A stretch of DNA of 64,000 nt from Campylobacter concisus (lineage in GTDB: Bacteria; Campylobacterota; Campylobacteria; Campylobacterales; Campylobacteraceae): positions 1,736,001 through 1,800,000 of the forward strand of contig NZ_CP049270.1 in the NCBI RefSeq assembly GCF_003048595.2. The letters are read 5' to 3'. A program made the position numbers and the translations under genes. Below, in pieces: positions 24,708-33,860 of this stretch. Under the pieces are notes generated by a model. The model was given only the letters and a program-made list of their open reading frames with translations, was not told where the DNA came from and made no database searches. Each line of letters starts with the position of its first letter. Position 1 is the first letter of the stretch.

Positions 24708-25605
24708 ATCTAAGGTGTTTATCCGTAAGCTCCAAGATCATCTTTGCGATGTTTGCATCTATCTGATTTAGTACCTCTTCTATCTCGCAAATTAGCTCGT
24801 CTTTTTTCTTTTTTGCGCCCTCAAGACCAAGTAAATTTGTAAATGAGTTTTTAGCTAAGTCGTTATGTACAGGCTTTCCAGCAGCCGCCTCGTCGCTTGT
24901 AAGATCTATGATGTCATCTTGTATCTGAAAAGCAAGGCCGAGCTTTAGTCCGATATCATAAATTTTCTCACACTCTATTTCGCTTAAATTTACTATCACA
25001 GCACCCATTTTTAGACTTGCAGCGATGAGCTTTGCGGTTTTGTGGATGTGTAAAAATACTAGCTCATCAAGGCTTAGCATCTTGCCAGAGAGTCCAAATT
25101 TAGCCTTTGCTCTTTTGATATCCTCTTTGTTCGTATTTTCAAAAAAACAATCCAGTGCCTGACCTAGCACCATACCGCTAACGCCAGTATTTTCGCTTAA
25201 AATTTCTACGCATTTTATACGTGTTTCAGCTGGCAAATCGGCACGTGAAATTTCATAAAAAGCATGCGTATTTAGAGCATCCCCTGCAAGTATCGCAGTT
25301 GTCTCGTCGTAGGTTACGTGAAGCGTTGGTGTGCCACGTCTTAGACTTGCGTTATCCATAGAAGGAAGATCATCATGAATGAGCGAATAAGTGTGCATCA
25401 TCTCAAGCCCTAAAGCCACTCTCATGGCCTTTTGCGTGAGGCTTTTATCCACACTTTCCACCACACCAAGAAGCAATAGTGCCCTAAAGTGCTTGCCTCC
25501 AGCCTTTAGCATAACGCCAAGTGCCTCCTCGTAATAAGGGTGAAAGCTCGGCGCCTTTGGCAAATTTTCGTTTAAAAATTTTACAAAGTCCTCAAGTAGG
25601 CTCAT
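24706..25605 (-). CDS. ispA: Polyprenyl synthetase (farnesyl/geranylgeranyl diphosphate synthase)
   Basis: This 299-residue prenyltransferase makes the C15/C20 isoprenoid precursor for menaquinone and undecaprenyl lipids. It carries the first aspartate-rich motif DDLPSMD (residues 78-84) and a second, QIQDDIID (about residues 215-222). An alanine-threonine pair before the first motif is replaced by HTYSLIH, so chain length cannot be read with certainty. It overlaps the PDZ-protein gene by 4 nt. Confidence 0.92.
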   Translation of the reverse strand: MSLLEDFVKFLNENLPKAPSFHPYYEEALGVMLKAGGKHFRALLLLGVVESVDKSLTQKAMRVALGLEMMHTYSLIHDDLPSMDNASLRRGTPTLHVTYDETTAILAGDALNTHAFYEISRADLPAETRIKCVEILSENTGVSGMVLGQALDCFFENTNKEDIKRAKAKFGLSGKMLSLDELVFLHIHKTAKLIAASLKMGAVIVNLSEIECEKIYDIGLKLGLAFQIQDDIIDLTSDEAAAGKPVHNDLAKNSFTNLLGLEGAKKKKDELICEIEEVLNQIDANIAKMILELTDKHLR

Positions 25606-26711
25606 TTTGGCACTCTTGCAAAAAACTGAAAGTCATTTCTAGTAAATAGAAGCGTAAAATTTTTTAATTCACCAAGCTTCTCTAAAAGCTCTTCACGGCT
25701 ACTCACGCTTTGTTTATCAAAACCCAAAATTTTATCGCCAGTCTTGATACCAAAAATTTCTGCATTTGACTTTGGCTCGACCTTGGTAACGACTAAATTT
25801 TTATCCACCGTGATACCATAATCCACCAAAATCTTATCATCAAGCATTGTTTGTGGCTCTTTTGGCATGATGTTGAAATTTGGTATATCAAGGCTTGAAG
25901 GGGCGTCTACATCGAGGCTTTGGTTAAATTTCACATCCCCGCTTACTGGCACTTGAAAGAGCATTTCTTGCTTATCGCGCTTCACGATGATGTCAAGCTT
26001 TGTGCCCTTTGGAGCAAAAAGTACCATCTCATTTAGCTCTCTTAAGCTCTTTGGCTTGATGCCATTTACACTCACAAGCTCATCATCGACCATCATCATC
26101 TTGCCACGGCCCAAAGGATCGACAAGACCCACAAAAAATTTATCCTCTTTTTGTAAAAATTTCACGCCGATATCACCGTAATAGACGTCATCATAAGATA
26201 CAAAGTGCTTCAAATAGCGATTTGGTATAAATTTATCAGCTCCAACAGCTATGCCTATCATCTTACAACAAGGCGTGTTTATCTCGCCAGTCGCGTTATA
26301 CTCGAAGCTTAGCGTATCAAAGTCGCCTAAATTTTGCCCTAAAGACTTGATGTGGCCCATGACGGTGTTGTTTGCGTCATTTAAGATGCCAACCCAAGTG
26401 CTCTTTTTGATGCGCTCCTCGTTGGTCTCATCAGCCATCACGACAGGGCTTAGCTCCTTGCTAGAGCGGACTAAAAAGAGCTGCAAATATGGGTCAAATT
26501 TGACATATTCGCCAAGTGGAGCTCCCTCGCTTTTTGGCACTGCGATCAAATTTTTCGTAATAGCCACGCCAAAGTGTTTATTTACTGAGACGATTGAGTT
26601 TTTATTCTTTTCAAAGCAGGCGTTAAAGTCCTCTTGTGTAGGCCTAGGATCGGCGTTTAGACAAAGCGCTGATAGCAAAAAAGCGAGGGCAAATTTATAT
26701 TTTAGTCTCAT
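25602..26711 (-). CDS. Periplasmic PDZ-domain protein (Cj1643-like)
   Basis: The 369-residue protein has a Sec signal peptide (FALAFLLSALCLNA). A central region contains two PDZ-like segments: DELVSVNGIKPKSLRELNEMV, and NAEIFGIKTGDKILGFDKQSVSSREELLEKL near the C terminus. No Ser-protease catalytic triad is evident, so it is probably a binding or scaffold protein. The same gene sits between ybaB and ispA in C. jejuni. It overlaps both neighbours by 4 nt. No function is known. Confidence 0.75.
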   Translation of the reverse strand: MRLKYKFALAFLLSALCLNADPRPTQEDFNACFEKNKNSIVSVNKHFGVAITKNLIAVPKSEGAPLGEYVKFDPYLQLFLVRSSKELSPVVMADETNEERIKKSTWVGILNDANNTVMGHIKSLGQNLGDFDTLSFEYNATGEINTPCCKMIGIAVGADKFIPNRYLKHFVSYDDVYYGDIGVKFLQKEDKFFVGLVDPLGRGKMMMVDDELVSVNGIKPKSLRELNEMVLFAPKGTKLDIIVKRDKQEMLFQVPVSGDVKFNQSLDVDAPSSLDIPNFNIMPKEPQTMLDDKILVDYGITVDKNLVVTKVEPKSNAEIFGIKTGDKILGFDKQSVSSREELLEKLGELKNFTLLFTRNDFQFFARVPK

Positions 26712-27022
26712 TTTATCCCCATCGAAGCAAGACTGCCAAGCATCCTTGAAGAGGTGTTTTTCTTATCGGCCTCAACTGACTTTAGCACGTCATTCACGGC
26801 GCTTATTAGCAAAATTTGCATGCTCTCTTTATCTTCAAGCAAGCTATCATCTATGCTGATATCAAGTATCTCGCCGCTTCCATTTGCTCTAACGCTCACC
26901 AGCCCACCACCGCTTTTTGCGCCAAATTCTTTGTTTTTACTCTCTTCTTCCATCTGCTTGGCTTGCTTTTGTACATCCTCAAGCATCTGCCCCATCTTTG
27001 AAAAGTCAAATCCCTCAAACAT
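26708..27022 (-). CDS. YbaB/EbfC nucleoid-associated protein
   Basis: This 104-residue DNA-binding protein of the YbaB/EbfC family forms a dimer of helical and sheet elements. Family signatures are MGQMLEDVQKQAKQMEEE, VRANGSGEILDISID and a C-terminal helix (ISAVNDVLKSVEAD). There is no recR or dnaX neighbour, unlike in many bacteria. It lies 3 nt after panD and overlaps the PDZ-protein gene by 4 nt. Confidence 0.88.
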   Translation of the reverse strand: MFEGFDFSKMGQMLEDVQKQAKQMEEESKNKEFGAKSGGGLVSVRANGSGEILDISIDDSLLEDKESMQILLISAVNDVLKSVEADKKNTSSRMLGSLASMGIK

Positions 27023-27025
27023 CGC

Positions 27026-27373
27026 CTACTCCTTTATGATCTCGTTTTTGTTATTTACATGCACGATGGTTGGCTTAAATTTCTTAGCTTTTTTAAATTT
27101 CATGCTAGCGTAAGCCACGATAATGACCACGTCTCCTACGCAGACTTTTCTAGCAGCTGCGCCGTTTAGGCAAATTTCGCCTTTTTTGCCCTTTATCACG
27201 TAGGTAGCGAATCTCTCGCCATTATTTACGTCTAAAATTTCAACCTTTTGATTTTCTATCAAATTTGCAGCTTTTATAAGCTCCTCGCCGATGCTAATCG
27301 AGCCAACATAGTTTAAATTTGCGTCTGTTACGACGGCTCTGTGGATCTTACTAGCTAAAATTTCTATATTCAT
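27026..27373 (-). CDS. panD: PanD, aspartate 1-decarboxylase proenzyme
   Basis: The 115-residue proenzyme makes beta-alanine for pantothenate and coenzyme A. Self-cleavage occurs between Gly24 and Ser25 (NYVGSISIG) to create the pyruvoyl group; Lys9 and Tyr22 are in the expected places, and [13 protein letters not shown] is the conserved C-terminal block. It lies 2 nt after murE. panB and panC are not in this window. Confidence 0.95.
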   Translation of the reverse strand: MNIEILASKIHRAVVTDANLNYVGSISIGEELIKAANLIENQKVEILDVNNGERFATYVIKGKKGEICLNGAAARKVCVGDVVIIVAYASMKFKKAKKFKPTIVHVNNKNEIIKE

Positions 27374-27375
27374 TT

Positions 27376-28659
27376 TTACCTCTTTAAAAGTTCAATTACC
27401 ACTTCTTTATCACTAAATGGATGTTTGACGCCATTTATCTCTTGATATGGCTCGTCTCCTTTGCCAAGTATGACAAGTGCCCAGCCAGGTTCTAGCTTGT
27501 CAAGAGCTAGCACGATCGCCTCTTTGCGGTTGGCATTTCGTATCAAATTTTCATTTTGGTTCATGCCAGCACAAATTTCGTCTATTATGCTCTCTGGCTC
27601 TTCGCTTCTTGGATTGTCACTTGTAACGATGCAAATTCTTGCGTATTTTTGAGCTATTGCTCCCATTTTTGGGCGCTTTGTCCTATCTCTATCACCGCCT
27701 GCGCCAAAGACCGCTATTAGATTTAGATGTCTAAGTGAGTTTAGCACTTTCTCGATGCCATCAGGCGTATGGGCAAAATCTACGATGACTAGCGGATCAG
27801 TGCTAACGACCTCCATCCTACCGCTAACCCCTTTAAATTTACTTATCGCCTTTGAAAGTGCAGCTGCGTCTGGATGCTCTAGCAGGCAAACGGCGCCAAG
27901 AGCTGCAATTAGATTGTAAAGATTAAACTCGCCTTGAAGGCTTGAGTCTATCTCCACATCACCATTTGGTGTCTTGATAACCGCGTCTATGCCGCCCTTT
28001 AGCCCATAAACCACCGGTGCAAAGCTAGCTGGCTTTTTGAGCGAATACGTATAAGCGTTTTTTGGGTTAAATTTAATGCCATTATCATCAGCATTTATAA
28101 GCTTCATGCAATCATCATCAAAAAAGCTCGACTTTACCCTAGCGTACTCCTCCATGCTCTTGTGGTAGTCGAGGTGGTCTTGAGTCAAATTTGTAAAAAT
28201 TTTAAGGGCAAAATTTAAGCTCTCTATGCGTTTTTGAGCAATCGCGTGCGAGCTAACCTCCATCACAAAGTACTCACAGCCCTGCTCACTAGCTGTTTTG
28301 AGGTATGAAAGCGTCCTTAAAATAGCACTTGTCGTAAGCGCCTTGTCATCTATCTGCTCACCCTCTATAAATGCCCCTCTTGTACCACTTAGACCGCATT
28401 TTTTGCCTAAATTTCGCAAAGTCTCGTAGATAGCCGCAGCCGTCGTGGTCTTACCATTTGTGCCTGTGATGCCAACTATTTTTAAGCTTTCGTCTATTTT
28501 TAAAAGCTTTTTGCACTCTTCAAGAGTGATTATTTTAGCGCCCTTTTTTACAGCGTCCTCTGCAAATTTCGCATTTGCAGTGGTTTGCACAAAGTATGCA
28601 CCTTGTTCGCACTCGTTTGAGTCATCTGTTATGAAGCTATTTTCTACTGATATTTTCAT
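27376..28659 (-). CDS. murE: MurE, UDP-MurNAc-tripeptide ligase (meso-diaminopimelate adding)
   Basis: The enzyme adds the third stem-peptide residue in peptidoglycan precursors. It has 427 residues, somewhat shorter than the usual 460-500 because the N-terminal domain is reduced. The ATP loop is [19 protein letters not shown], the central motifs are [17 protein letters not shown] and [18 protein letters not shown], and the C-terminal DNPR motif ([10 protein letters not shown]) indicates meso-diaminopimelate specificity. It overlaps the upstream helical-protein gene by 23 nt. Confidence 0.95.
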   Translation of the reverse strand: MKISVENSFITDDSNECEQGAYFVQTTANAKFAEDAVKKGAKIITLEECKKLLKIDESLKIVGITGTNGKTTTAAAIYETLRNLGKKCGLSGTRGAFIEGEQIDDKALTTSAILRTLSYLKTASEQGCEYFVMEVSSHAIAQKRIESLNFALKIFTNLTQDHLDYHKSMEEYARVKSSFFDDDCMKLINADDNGIKFNPKNAYTYSLKKPASFAPVVYGLKGGIDAVIKTPNGDVEIDSSLQGEFNLYNLIAALGAVCLLEHPDAAALSKAISKFKGVSGRMEVVSTDPLVIVDFAHTPDGIEKVLNSLRHLNLIAVFGAGGDRDRTKRPKMGAIAQKYARICIVTSDNPRSEEPESIIDEICAGMNQNENLIRNANRKEAIVLALDKLEPGWALVILGKGDEPYQEINGVKHPFSDKEVVIELLKR

Positions 28660-29209
28660 TGTTTTGTCTTTTTTGTATCTCTCTAAAAAGCTGATCTATG
28701 CGCTCATCACCGCCAAACATCACCGCCGCACTCTCAAGATAGTTTATACTCATTTCGATGAAGTCATTTTTTATCAAATTTCCCAAAAATTCTAAAAAAT
28801 CATCTTTGTTTGAGATCATGACCTTGGTTGAGAACATGATATTTTCAAAGACCTTTTTGAAGCTCCCATCCTTATAAACAGCCTTTTTAAAGTCCTCATA
28901 GCTGATCGCGTCTTGCTCTTCAAAATACTCATCGCTAGCCAATCTTGATTCTAAAATTTTTAAAATTTCATCCATTCCTTCATCATCTTCGCCAGCTCTT
29001 AGTTTATCCATAAAATAGTCAAATAAAAGTTTTGCTTCCTCTGCATTTTTCTCGCCAAGGGAGCAAATTTGTATCAAAAATAGTAAATTTTTATCCTGTG
29101 TCTTTTCGTAAGCTAGAGAGAAGTAAAAGATCGCTTCTTTAAATTTAGAACGTTTGAAGTGTTTAATGCCTATTTTTTTATAATCTATCAATGTCAAATT
29201 CCTCGCCAA
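28637..29209 (-). CDS. Helical protein of unknown function between nifU-like gene and murE
   Basis: This 190-residue cytosolic protein begins with TPR-like helices (RSKFKEAIFYFSLAYEKTQDKNLLFLIQI) and is acidic in the middle (AGEDDEGMDEI). It has no catalytic motif. The same position is held by a hypothetical gene in C. jejuni (between the NifU homologue and murE), so it is a genus-wide protein. It overlaps both neighbours (23 and 32 nt). Confidence 0.7.
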   Translation of the reverse strand: MARNLTLIDYKKIGIKHFKRSKFKEAIFYFSLAYEKTQDKNLLFLIQICSLGEKNAEEAKLLFDYFMDKLRAGEDDEGMDEILKILESRLASDEYFEEQDAISYEDFKKAVYKDGSFKKVFENIMFSTKVMISNKDDFLEFLGNLIKNDFIEMSINYLESAAVMFGGDERIDQLFREIQKRQNNENISRK

Positions 29210-29453
29210 TCGGGATATTTACGACCTCAAGCTCTGGGTGAATATCCATACGAAGTTGTCTTTCGAGTCCATATTTTAGTGTAGTTGTGCTAGCTGCACA
29301 CCCATGACAATGCCCTGTAAGTCTTACATAAATTTTGCCGTTTTTTATGCCAAGTAGCTCCATGCCACCGCCATCATTTTCAAGCATCGGTAATACCTTT
29401 TGCAAACTCGCACTGACTGGTTTTAAAAGTTCTTCATCGCTAAATGGGATCAT
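29178..29453 (-). CDS. NifU-like iron-sulfur scaffold (C-terminal NifU domain)
   Basis: This 91-residue protein consists only of the NifU C-terminal (Nfu) domain, with the cluster-binding CxxC in TGHCHGCAASTTTLK and the conserved LLGIKNGKIYVRLTGHC strand. It transiently binds a 4Fe-4S cluster and passes it to target enzymes. It is the first gene of the nifU-like / murE / panD / ybaB / PDZ / ispA operon. AGGAAAAGAT precedes the ATG. Confidence 0.9.
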   Translation of the reverse strand: MIPFSDEELLKPVSASLQKVLPMLENDGGGMELLGIKNGKIYVRLTGHCHGCAASTTTLKYGLERQLRMDIHPELEVVNIPIGEEFDIDRL

Positions 29454-29479
29454 ATCTTTTCCTATTAAATTTTTGGGCT

Positions 29480-29485
29480 ATTATA
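29480..29485 (-). promoter_or_regulatory. -10 box (TATAAT) for the nifU-ispA operon
   Basis: TATAAT in TTGCTATAATAGCCC lies 26 nt before the nifU-like start. Confidence 0.55.
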
Positions 29486-29635
29486 GCAAAATAAAAATGC
29501 AAAAAATAATGGCTATATTTTTGCTTAGCGCTAATTTTGCTTTATAATTTAAACCTTTTTGACACGCCTAGTCAGTTTTGATTATTAAATATTTGAGCTA
29601 AAATTTAGTAAATTTTTGATTATAAGTTTTAGGAT

Positions 29636-29658
29636 AAAAGGGCAAATTTCGCCCTTTT
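29636..29658 (-). terminator. Terminator of the ABC importer operon
   Basis: AAAAAGGGC / GCCCTTTT with a 7-nt loop, immediately after the substrate-binding protein gene. Confidence 0.75.
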
Positions 29659-29661
29659 TGT

Positions 29662-30579
29662 TTAATCTATTAGAAGTGATTTTATATCTACTTTTTGCTC
29701 GATCATCTTGCTCTCGAGCATAAATTCTTGCGTAGCTTCAAGTGCTTTTATATCTTCAGCCGTGATCTTTGGACTAAAGTCATACTGCGGATACATACTC
29801 TTTACCGCCTCTATGCTAAGCCCAGTCTCTTCAGCCGTAAATTTTAATGCCTCTTCCTCATTTGCTTTCATAAAAGCCAAAATTTCATCTTGAGCCTTTT
29901 TAAATTTTTCAACTAGATCTTTATGCTTTTTGTAAAATTCTCCGCTTGTGGCGGTGACGATGACTGGAGTGATGACGCCCTTGCCTGTTGTTACGACACT
30001 AAGTCCTGATTTTTTAGCGTTATAAGCAGCTGGTCCAGCAAGAAGTGCTGCATCGACACTGCCATTTTCAAGTGCAGCTTGTGCAGCTGGGATGCCCATA
30101 GAAACGAACTCTACGTCATTTATACCAAGTCCGCTAAGAGCAAGATACCTAACCAAAAGCTCATTTAATATCGTACCTTTTGGCCCTGCTATTTTTTTAC
30201 CTTTTAAGTCTTTAGCGGTTTTTATGCCTTTATCTTTAGCAAATATCGCAAAAGCTTCAGGTGCTCTTGAATAGGCACTTATGATCTTTATGTCAGCTTT
30301 ATTTGCTGCTGCAAGTATGACCGAAGTTCCGCCAACACAATTTAAAAACTGAAGTGAGTTTGAAGCTAGAGCTTGAGTCTGCTTTGCACCTGATGTTATC
30401 TCAGAGTACTCGACTGGCATGCCAAAAGATTTAGCATAAAAGCCTTTAAATTTATCGACGATTGAGGGGACGTTTAGCGGCGATTTGACGTAGGTCATGC
30501 CAATCTTATCTAGCTCACTTGCGTTTACGACTAGACAAAACAAAGAGGCTGCACACAAAATCTTAAAAAACTTTCTCAT
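29662..30579 (-). CDS. SsuA/NMT1-type ABC transporter substrate-binding protein
   Basis: This 305-residue periplasmic protein has a Sec signal peptide (LCAASLFCLVVNA). The fold is that of the sulfonate/nitrate/thiamin-precursor group: IGMTYVKSPLNVPSIVDKFKGFY, SNSLQFLNCVGGTSVILAAANKADIKIISAYSRAPEAFAIF, DLKGKKIAGPKGTILNELL, and ENGSVDAALLAGPAA. The substrate cannot be read from this; candidates are aliphatic sulfonates, taurine or a pyrimidine. It has its own -10 box although it follows the ATPase gene by 76 nt. Confidence 0.85.
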   Translation of the reverse strand: MRKFFKILCAASLFCLVVNASELDKIGMTYVKSPLNVPSIVDKFKGFYAKSFGMPVEYSEITSGAKQTQALASNSLQFLNCVGGTSVILAAANKADIKIISAYSRAPEAFAIFAKDKGIKTAKDLKGKKIAGPKGTILNELLVRYLALSGLGINDVEFVSMGIPAAQAALENGSVDAALLAGPAAYNAKKSGLSVVTTGKGVITPVIVTATSGEFYKKHKDLVEKFKKAQDEILAFMKANEEEALKFTAEETGLSIEAVKSMYPQYDFSPKITAEDIKALEATQEFMLESKMIEQKVDIKSLLID

Positions 30580-30604
30580 ATTTGCTCCTTTAAAAATTTT
30601 CCAA

Positions 30605-30610
30605 ATTATA
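30605..30610 (-). promoter_or_regulatory. -10 box (TATAAT) for the substrate-binding protein gene
   Basis: TATAAT lies about 26 nt before the ATG. Some 30 nt further upstream is ATGATAATTA, a half-match to a Fur box. A separate promoter would allow more binding protein than transporter, as is usual. Confidence 0.45.
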
Positions 30611-30655
30611 TAACTTTTTGCTTCGTTTTGGTTTTAATTATCATTTTATAAAATG

Positions 30656-31348
30656 CTAAATTTCGCTCAAAATTTTACGCTTTAAGTTTATTAGCTCATC
30701 GCAAAGCAAATCTCTTGGCTTAGCTAGATTTGATAGATCATAGCTTGATTTCATCCCACCTTTTTCAAGCAAAATTATCTCATCTGCTAGATATAGGGCC
30801 TCATCGACATTATGAGTGACAAAAATGATGGTTTTACCGGCTTGGAGCTTTAAAATTTCAGCCTGCATGCTGGCTCTCGTAAAAGCATCAAGTGCTGCAA
30901 ATGGCTCATCCATAAGGATCAAATTTGCTTCATATGCAAGCACTCTAGCAAGAGAAACGCGCGAGCTCATGCCGCCAGATAGCTGCGAAACAGCGGCAAA
31001 TTTAAAGTCGCTAAGCCCTATCATCGATATGAGCCTATCTATCTTTGCCTCGTCTATCTCATACTTTTTAAGCGGAAATACGACATTTTCATAGACATTT
31101 AAAAAAGGCATAAGCCTAGGCTCTTGAAAGACAAAACCGATCTTTGCTTGCTCTTTAAATTTTATCTCGCCTAGACTTACGCTCTCAAGTCCAGCAATAA
31201 GCCTTAAAAGAGTTGTTTTACCGCAACCACTTCTGCCAAGTATAACGGTGATCTTATCTTTTTTTATAGTTAAATTTAGCTCTTTTAAAACATCAATGCG
31301 CTTGTCATTAATAAAAAAATGCTTTGATAAATTTAAAATTTCTATCAT
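30656..31348 (-). CDS. SsuB/TauB-type ABC transporter ATPase
   Basis: The ATPase has 230 residues, with Walker A GRSGCGKTT (residues 39-47), Q-loop FVFQEPRLMPFLNVYENV, signature LSGGMSSRVSLARV, Walker B LILMDEPFAALD and switch histidine FVTHNVDEA. The QEPRLMPF wording is that of sulfonate/nitrate-type importers. It overlaps the permease gene by 4 nt. Confidence 0.9.
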   Translation of the reverse strand: MIEILNLSKHFFINDKRIDVLKELNLTIKKDKITVILGRSGCGKTTLLRLIAGLESVSLGEIKFKEQAKIGFVFQEPRLMPFLNVYENVVFPLKKYEIDEAKIDRLISMIGLSDFKFAAVSQLSGGMSSRVSLARVLAYEANLILMDEPFAALDAFTRASMQAEILKLQAGKTIIFVTHNVDEALYLADEIILLEKGGMKSSYDLSNLAKPRDLLCDELINLKRKILSEI

Positions 31349-32094
31349 TTTTCGCCTCGTAAAAGGCTAAATTTAGATATCAAAAACAAAAATATCCTAT
31401 CTATGAGCACGCCGCAAATGCCGATCGTAAAAATGCCCACAAATATCCTATCTGCGCGTGAAAGCTCCTCAGCGTCAAGTATGAGATAGCCTAGCCCGCT
31501 AGAAGCTGCGATCATCTCCGCTCCCACAATCGCTCGCATCGCGTAGCCAAAACCTATGCGCATACCTACAAAAATATCTTTTATGGCATTTTTTAGGATG
31601 ATTTTGTAAAAAATTTCAAATTTACTAAAACAAAAAGTTTTACCAACTTCAATAAGCTTCACATCGCAGCTAGTTAGCCCTTTTGAAATGCTTAAAAACA
31701 TTGGGAAAAACGATGCTAGGATGATAATAATAATTTTTGGTGTTTCGTTTATACCAAACCAAAGTACCAAAATAGCAATAAGGCTAAGCGGCGGAACATT
31801 TCTAAAAAACTCTAGTATCCACTCGTAATAAATACTAGCTTTTGGAAATAGCGCCGCCACTCCGCCAAAAGCAAATGCCAAAACAAAAGCCAAAATATAA
31901 CCAATAAATATACGCTTAAAGCTAATTATCACATGCATTATTAGCTCGCCGCTTAAGCTCATATCAAGCATCGTTTTAAGTGTCGTAATAGGACTTGGCA
32001 ATATATAAGGTGTGAAAATTTTAAGCTCGCAAACAACCTGCCAGAGGGCAAAGATCGCTAGGATCAAAACGCTCTTTTTAAAAATTTCTATCAC
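31345..32094 (-). CDS. SsuC/TauC-type ABC transporter permease
   Basis: The permease has 249 residues and six membrane helices. The binding-protein-dependent transport motif is VGMRIGFGYAMRAIVGAEMIAASSGLGYLI (about residues 175-205), and LILAIFALWQVVCELKIFTPYILPSP lies at the N terminus, typical of the SsuC/TauC/NrtB group. It overlaps the H-cluster-like gene upstream by 4 nt and the ATPase gene by 4 nt, so these three genes are translationally coupled. Confidence 0.9.
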   Translation of the reverse strand: MIEIFKKSVLILAIFALWQVVCELKIFTPYILPSPITTLKTMLDMSLSGELIMHVIISFKRIFIGYILAFVLAFAFGGVAALFPKASIYYEWILEFFRNVPPLSLIAILVLWFGINETPKIIIIILASFFPMFLSISKGLTSCDVKLIEVGKTFCFSKFEIFYKIILKNAIKDIFVGMRIGFGYAMRAIVGAEMIAASSGLGYLILDAEELSRADRIFVGIFTIGICGVLIDRIFLFLISKFSLLRGEK

Positions 32095-32699
32095 AGCCCA
32101 TCTCCATTGTGACAGCCATTTTCACAGTATAAAAGCTCGATGATATGATAGTTTTTAAGCTCGCTAAATTTATACGAAAATGCGTTTTGTATCTTTTCTT
32201 TACTACATAAGCTTAGTGTTTTTATGCCTAAATTTTCAAAAAATCCAGGAGGAATCGGGCTTGATTCTATTTTACTTATTTGTAAATTTATGTCGTTTAG
32301 CTCTTTAAATTTTTTCCATGTTAAAAATGTAGTTTGATCTAATTTTAAAGAATTTCCAAGCTCAGCCAAGTCCTCACAAGGCGTTGTTATATAAAGCCAC
32401 TCATCTTCTTTTAGCTTCGAGCTAAGTTCAATGGCGCTTTCTATTAAAATGGGATTTAAGCTTGAAATATCGTTTGAAAATTCTTTAAAATTTGATCTTA
32501 AAAAATTTACAGCTCTTGGGCAGCGACTATCTAAAACCATGCCTTTAGAGCATAAATTTTTATATGAATTTTTGATATCACTAACATGATCTTTTTCGCA
32601 CTCTACTATGTTAAAGCCCTTGTTTTGCAAGAGCTCTTTTAACGCAGAGAAGTCATACATATTTTTTACAACAGGATTTAGCCAAAGTAGCTTTCTCAC
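32091..32699 (-). CDS. Small protein retaining the four [FeFe]-hydrogenase H-domain cysteines
   Basis: The protein has 202 residues and a GTG start with GGAG 6 nt upstream. Three motifs line up in order with the H-cluster domain of [FeFe]-hydrogenases: DSRCPRAVNFL (Cys60; compare TSCCPxWV), YITTPCEDLAEL (Cys108; compare GPCxxKKxE) and ELLYCENGCHNGDG (Cys192 and Cys196; compare MACPGGCxxGGG). The proton-relay cysteine of the first motif is an arginine and the lysine of the second is lost. The protein is also about 100 residues shorter than a normal H domain, with no ferredoxin part. It could bind a 4Fe-4S cluster but is unlikely to be a hydrogenase. It is the first gene of the ABC importer operon. 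Its function is unknown. Confidence 0.6.
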   Translation of the reverse strand: MRKLLWLNPVVKNMYDFSALKELLQNKGFNIVECEKDHVSDIKNSYKNLCSKGMVLDSRCPRAVNFLRSNFKEFSNDISSLNPILIESAIELSSKLKEDEWLYITTPCEDLAELGNSLKLDQTTFLTWKKFKELNDINLQISKIESSPIPPGFFENLGIKTLSLCSKEKIQNAFSYKFSELKNYHIIELLYCENGCHNGDGL

Positions 32700-32821
32700 G
32701 AGTTCTCCGTAATTTTAATAATAGAAATCAAGATTCTATCATTTAAAAATTTAAACCAAGTAAAAAGAGCCTCTTATAACTAAAATCATAAAGATAAGCG
32801 GTGCAAAAAACTAAATTTAGC

Positions 32822-33823
32822 CTATACTTTTATATCTAATTTCTGTTTTTGCTCCACTTTTTCCATTAGCTTTAGTATATCAACTCCGTTTTTCTCAAGC
32901 TGCATTAGCTCCTTAAGATAGGCGAATTTCTCATCTTTGTTTATGTCGTAAGTAGCCAGTTTCTCACTTCGTCCGATCACTGAGGCATAGACTTTGTTGC
33001 CATCAAGTTTGTCCGTATTTTGCACATTATAAAGCGAGAGCACGCCCTCTACCACCTCTTTAAAATCCGCCCCGCTCTTCATGCCAGCTTTCATAAGAGC
33101 AAAAAATCTCTGTCTGCTCTCTTCGTCAGTGAAATTTATATTTTGTAGCGTCTGGTACTCGATTGGTGGCTTATTAGTGCTTGTTAGCATTGAGATAGCC
33201 TTTTTGCCTATTGTGATACTCTCCACGCCGACTCTTTCGCCAAGATACTGCCTAAGCGCATAATCAATCCACTTATCTTTAAACTCGTCTATGTTTAGGT
33301 CCTTATCAAGTATCTCAAACCCTTCCACGTGGCTCTTGTGACCAAGCCCAAGAAGTGTGTTATCAAGTTTTGATGTATACTCTTTTGCAAAGAGATCGAC
33401 ATCTGTTGGATAATATCCTATGATCTCTTCGTGAGCTCTGCCAAAGCCAAGTGCTTTGGTCTGGTTGATAAAATTTTTGAGATCATTTATCTCATCTTTG
33501 CTGATTTGTTTGTCATATCCCATGAGCTTGCCCCAGATGCTTATCTTGCCATTAGCAGCTATGCCTGATAGCGAGAAATTGCTAGCAAATGTTAGATTCT
33601 CGCTATTTTTTTGAAATTTTATCGTATTTGTTTCATTTAAATTTATTGGCTCACCTCTAGTATCGGTATGACTTTTTCGTTCATCAACCAAACTGCTAGA
33701 TAAATCATTTAAAGAATTTTTGTCTATATTGGGTTTAGAGTTATTGGTATCAAGCTCTTGTGCTCTACTACTTTGTGAGCCAACATAAAAATTTGTGCCA
33801 ACTCCATTTACACTACCTATCAT
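32822..33823 (-). CDS. Campylobacter protein of unknown function, possibly flagellar-regulon, EF-hand-like motifs
   Basis: The 333-residue protein has no signal peptide, a polar Ser/Asn/Thr-rich N terminus (about residues 15-75) and a mainly helical remainder. Short acidic patterns resemble degenerate calcium loops: YDKQISKDEINDL (103-115), LDKDLNIDEFKDKW (172-185) and YDINKDEKFAYLKEL (292-306). In the last the glutamate is one place later than in a canonical EF-hand. A sigma-28-like CGATAT lies 38 nt upstream. A polar N terminus without a signal peptide plus sigma-28 control would fit a protein exported through the flagellar apparatus, but this is inference. AAGGATTTGAG precedes the ATG. Confidence 0.5.
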   Translation of the reverse strand: MIGSVNGVGTNFYVGSQSSRAQELDTNNSKPNIDKNSLNDLSSSLVDERKSHTDTRGEPINLNETNTIKFQKNSENLTFASNFSLSGIAANGKISIWGKLMGYDKQISKDEINDLKNFINQTKALGFGRAHEEIIGYYPTDVDLFAKEYTSKLDNTLLGLGHKSHVEGFEILDKDLNIDEFKDKWIDYALRQYLGERVGVESITIGKKAISMLTSTNKPPIEYQTLQNINFTDEESRQRFFALMKAGMKSGADFKEVVEGVLSLYNVQNTDKLDGNKVYASVIGRSEKLATYDINKDEKFAYLKELMQLEKNGVDILKLMEKVEQKQKLDIKV

Positions 33824-33860
33824 CTCAAATCCTTTGAAATTTATAAGATATTTGAAACAA

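Noticed and set aside
30635..30650. Fur box upstream of the ABC importer binding protein
   Set aside because: Only one half-site (ATGATAATTA) is recognisable; not enough to propose iron control of this operon.
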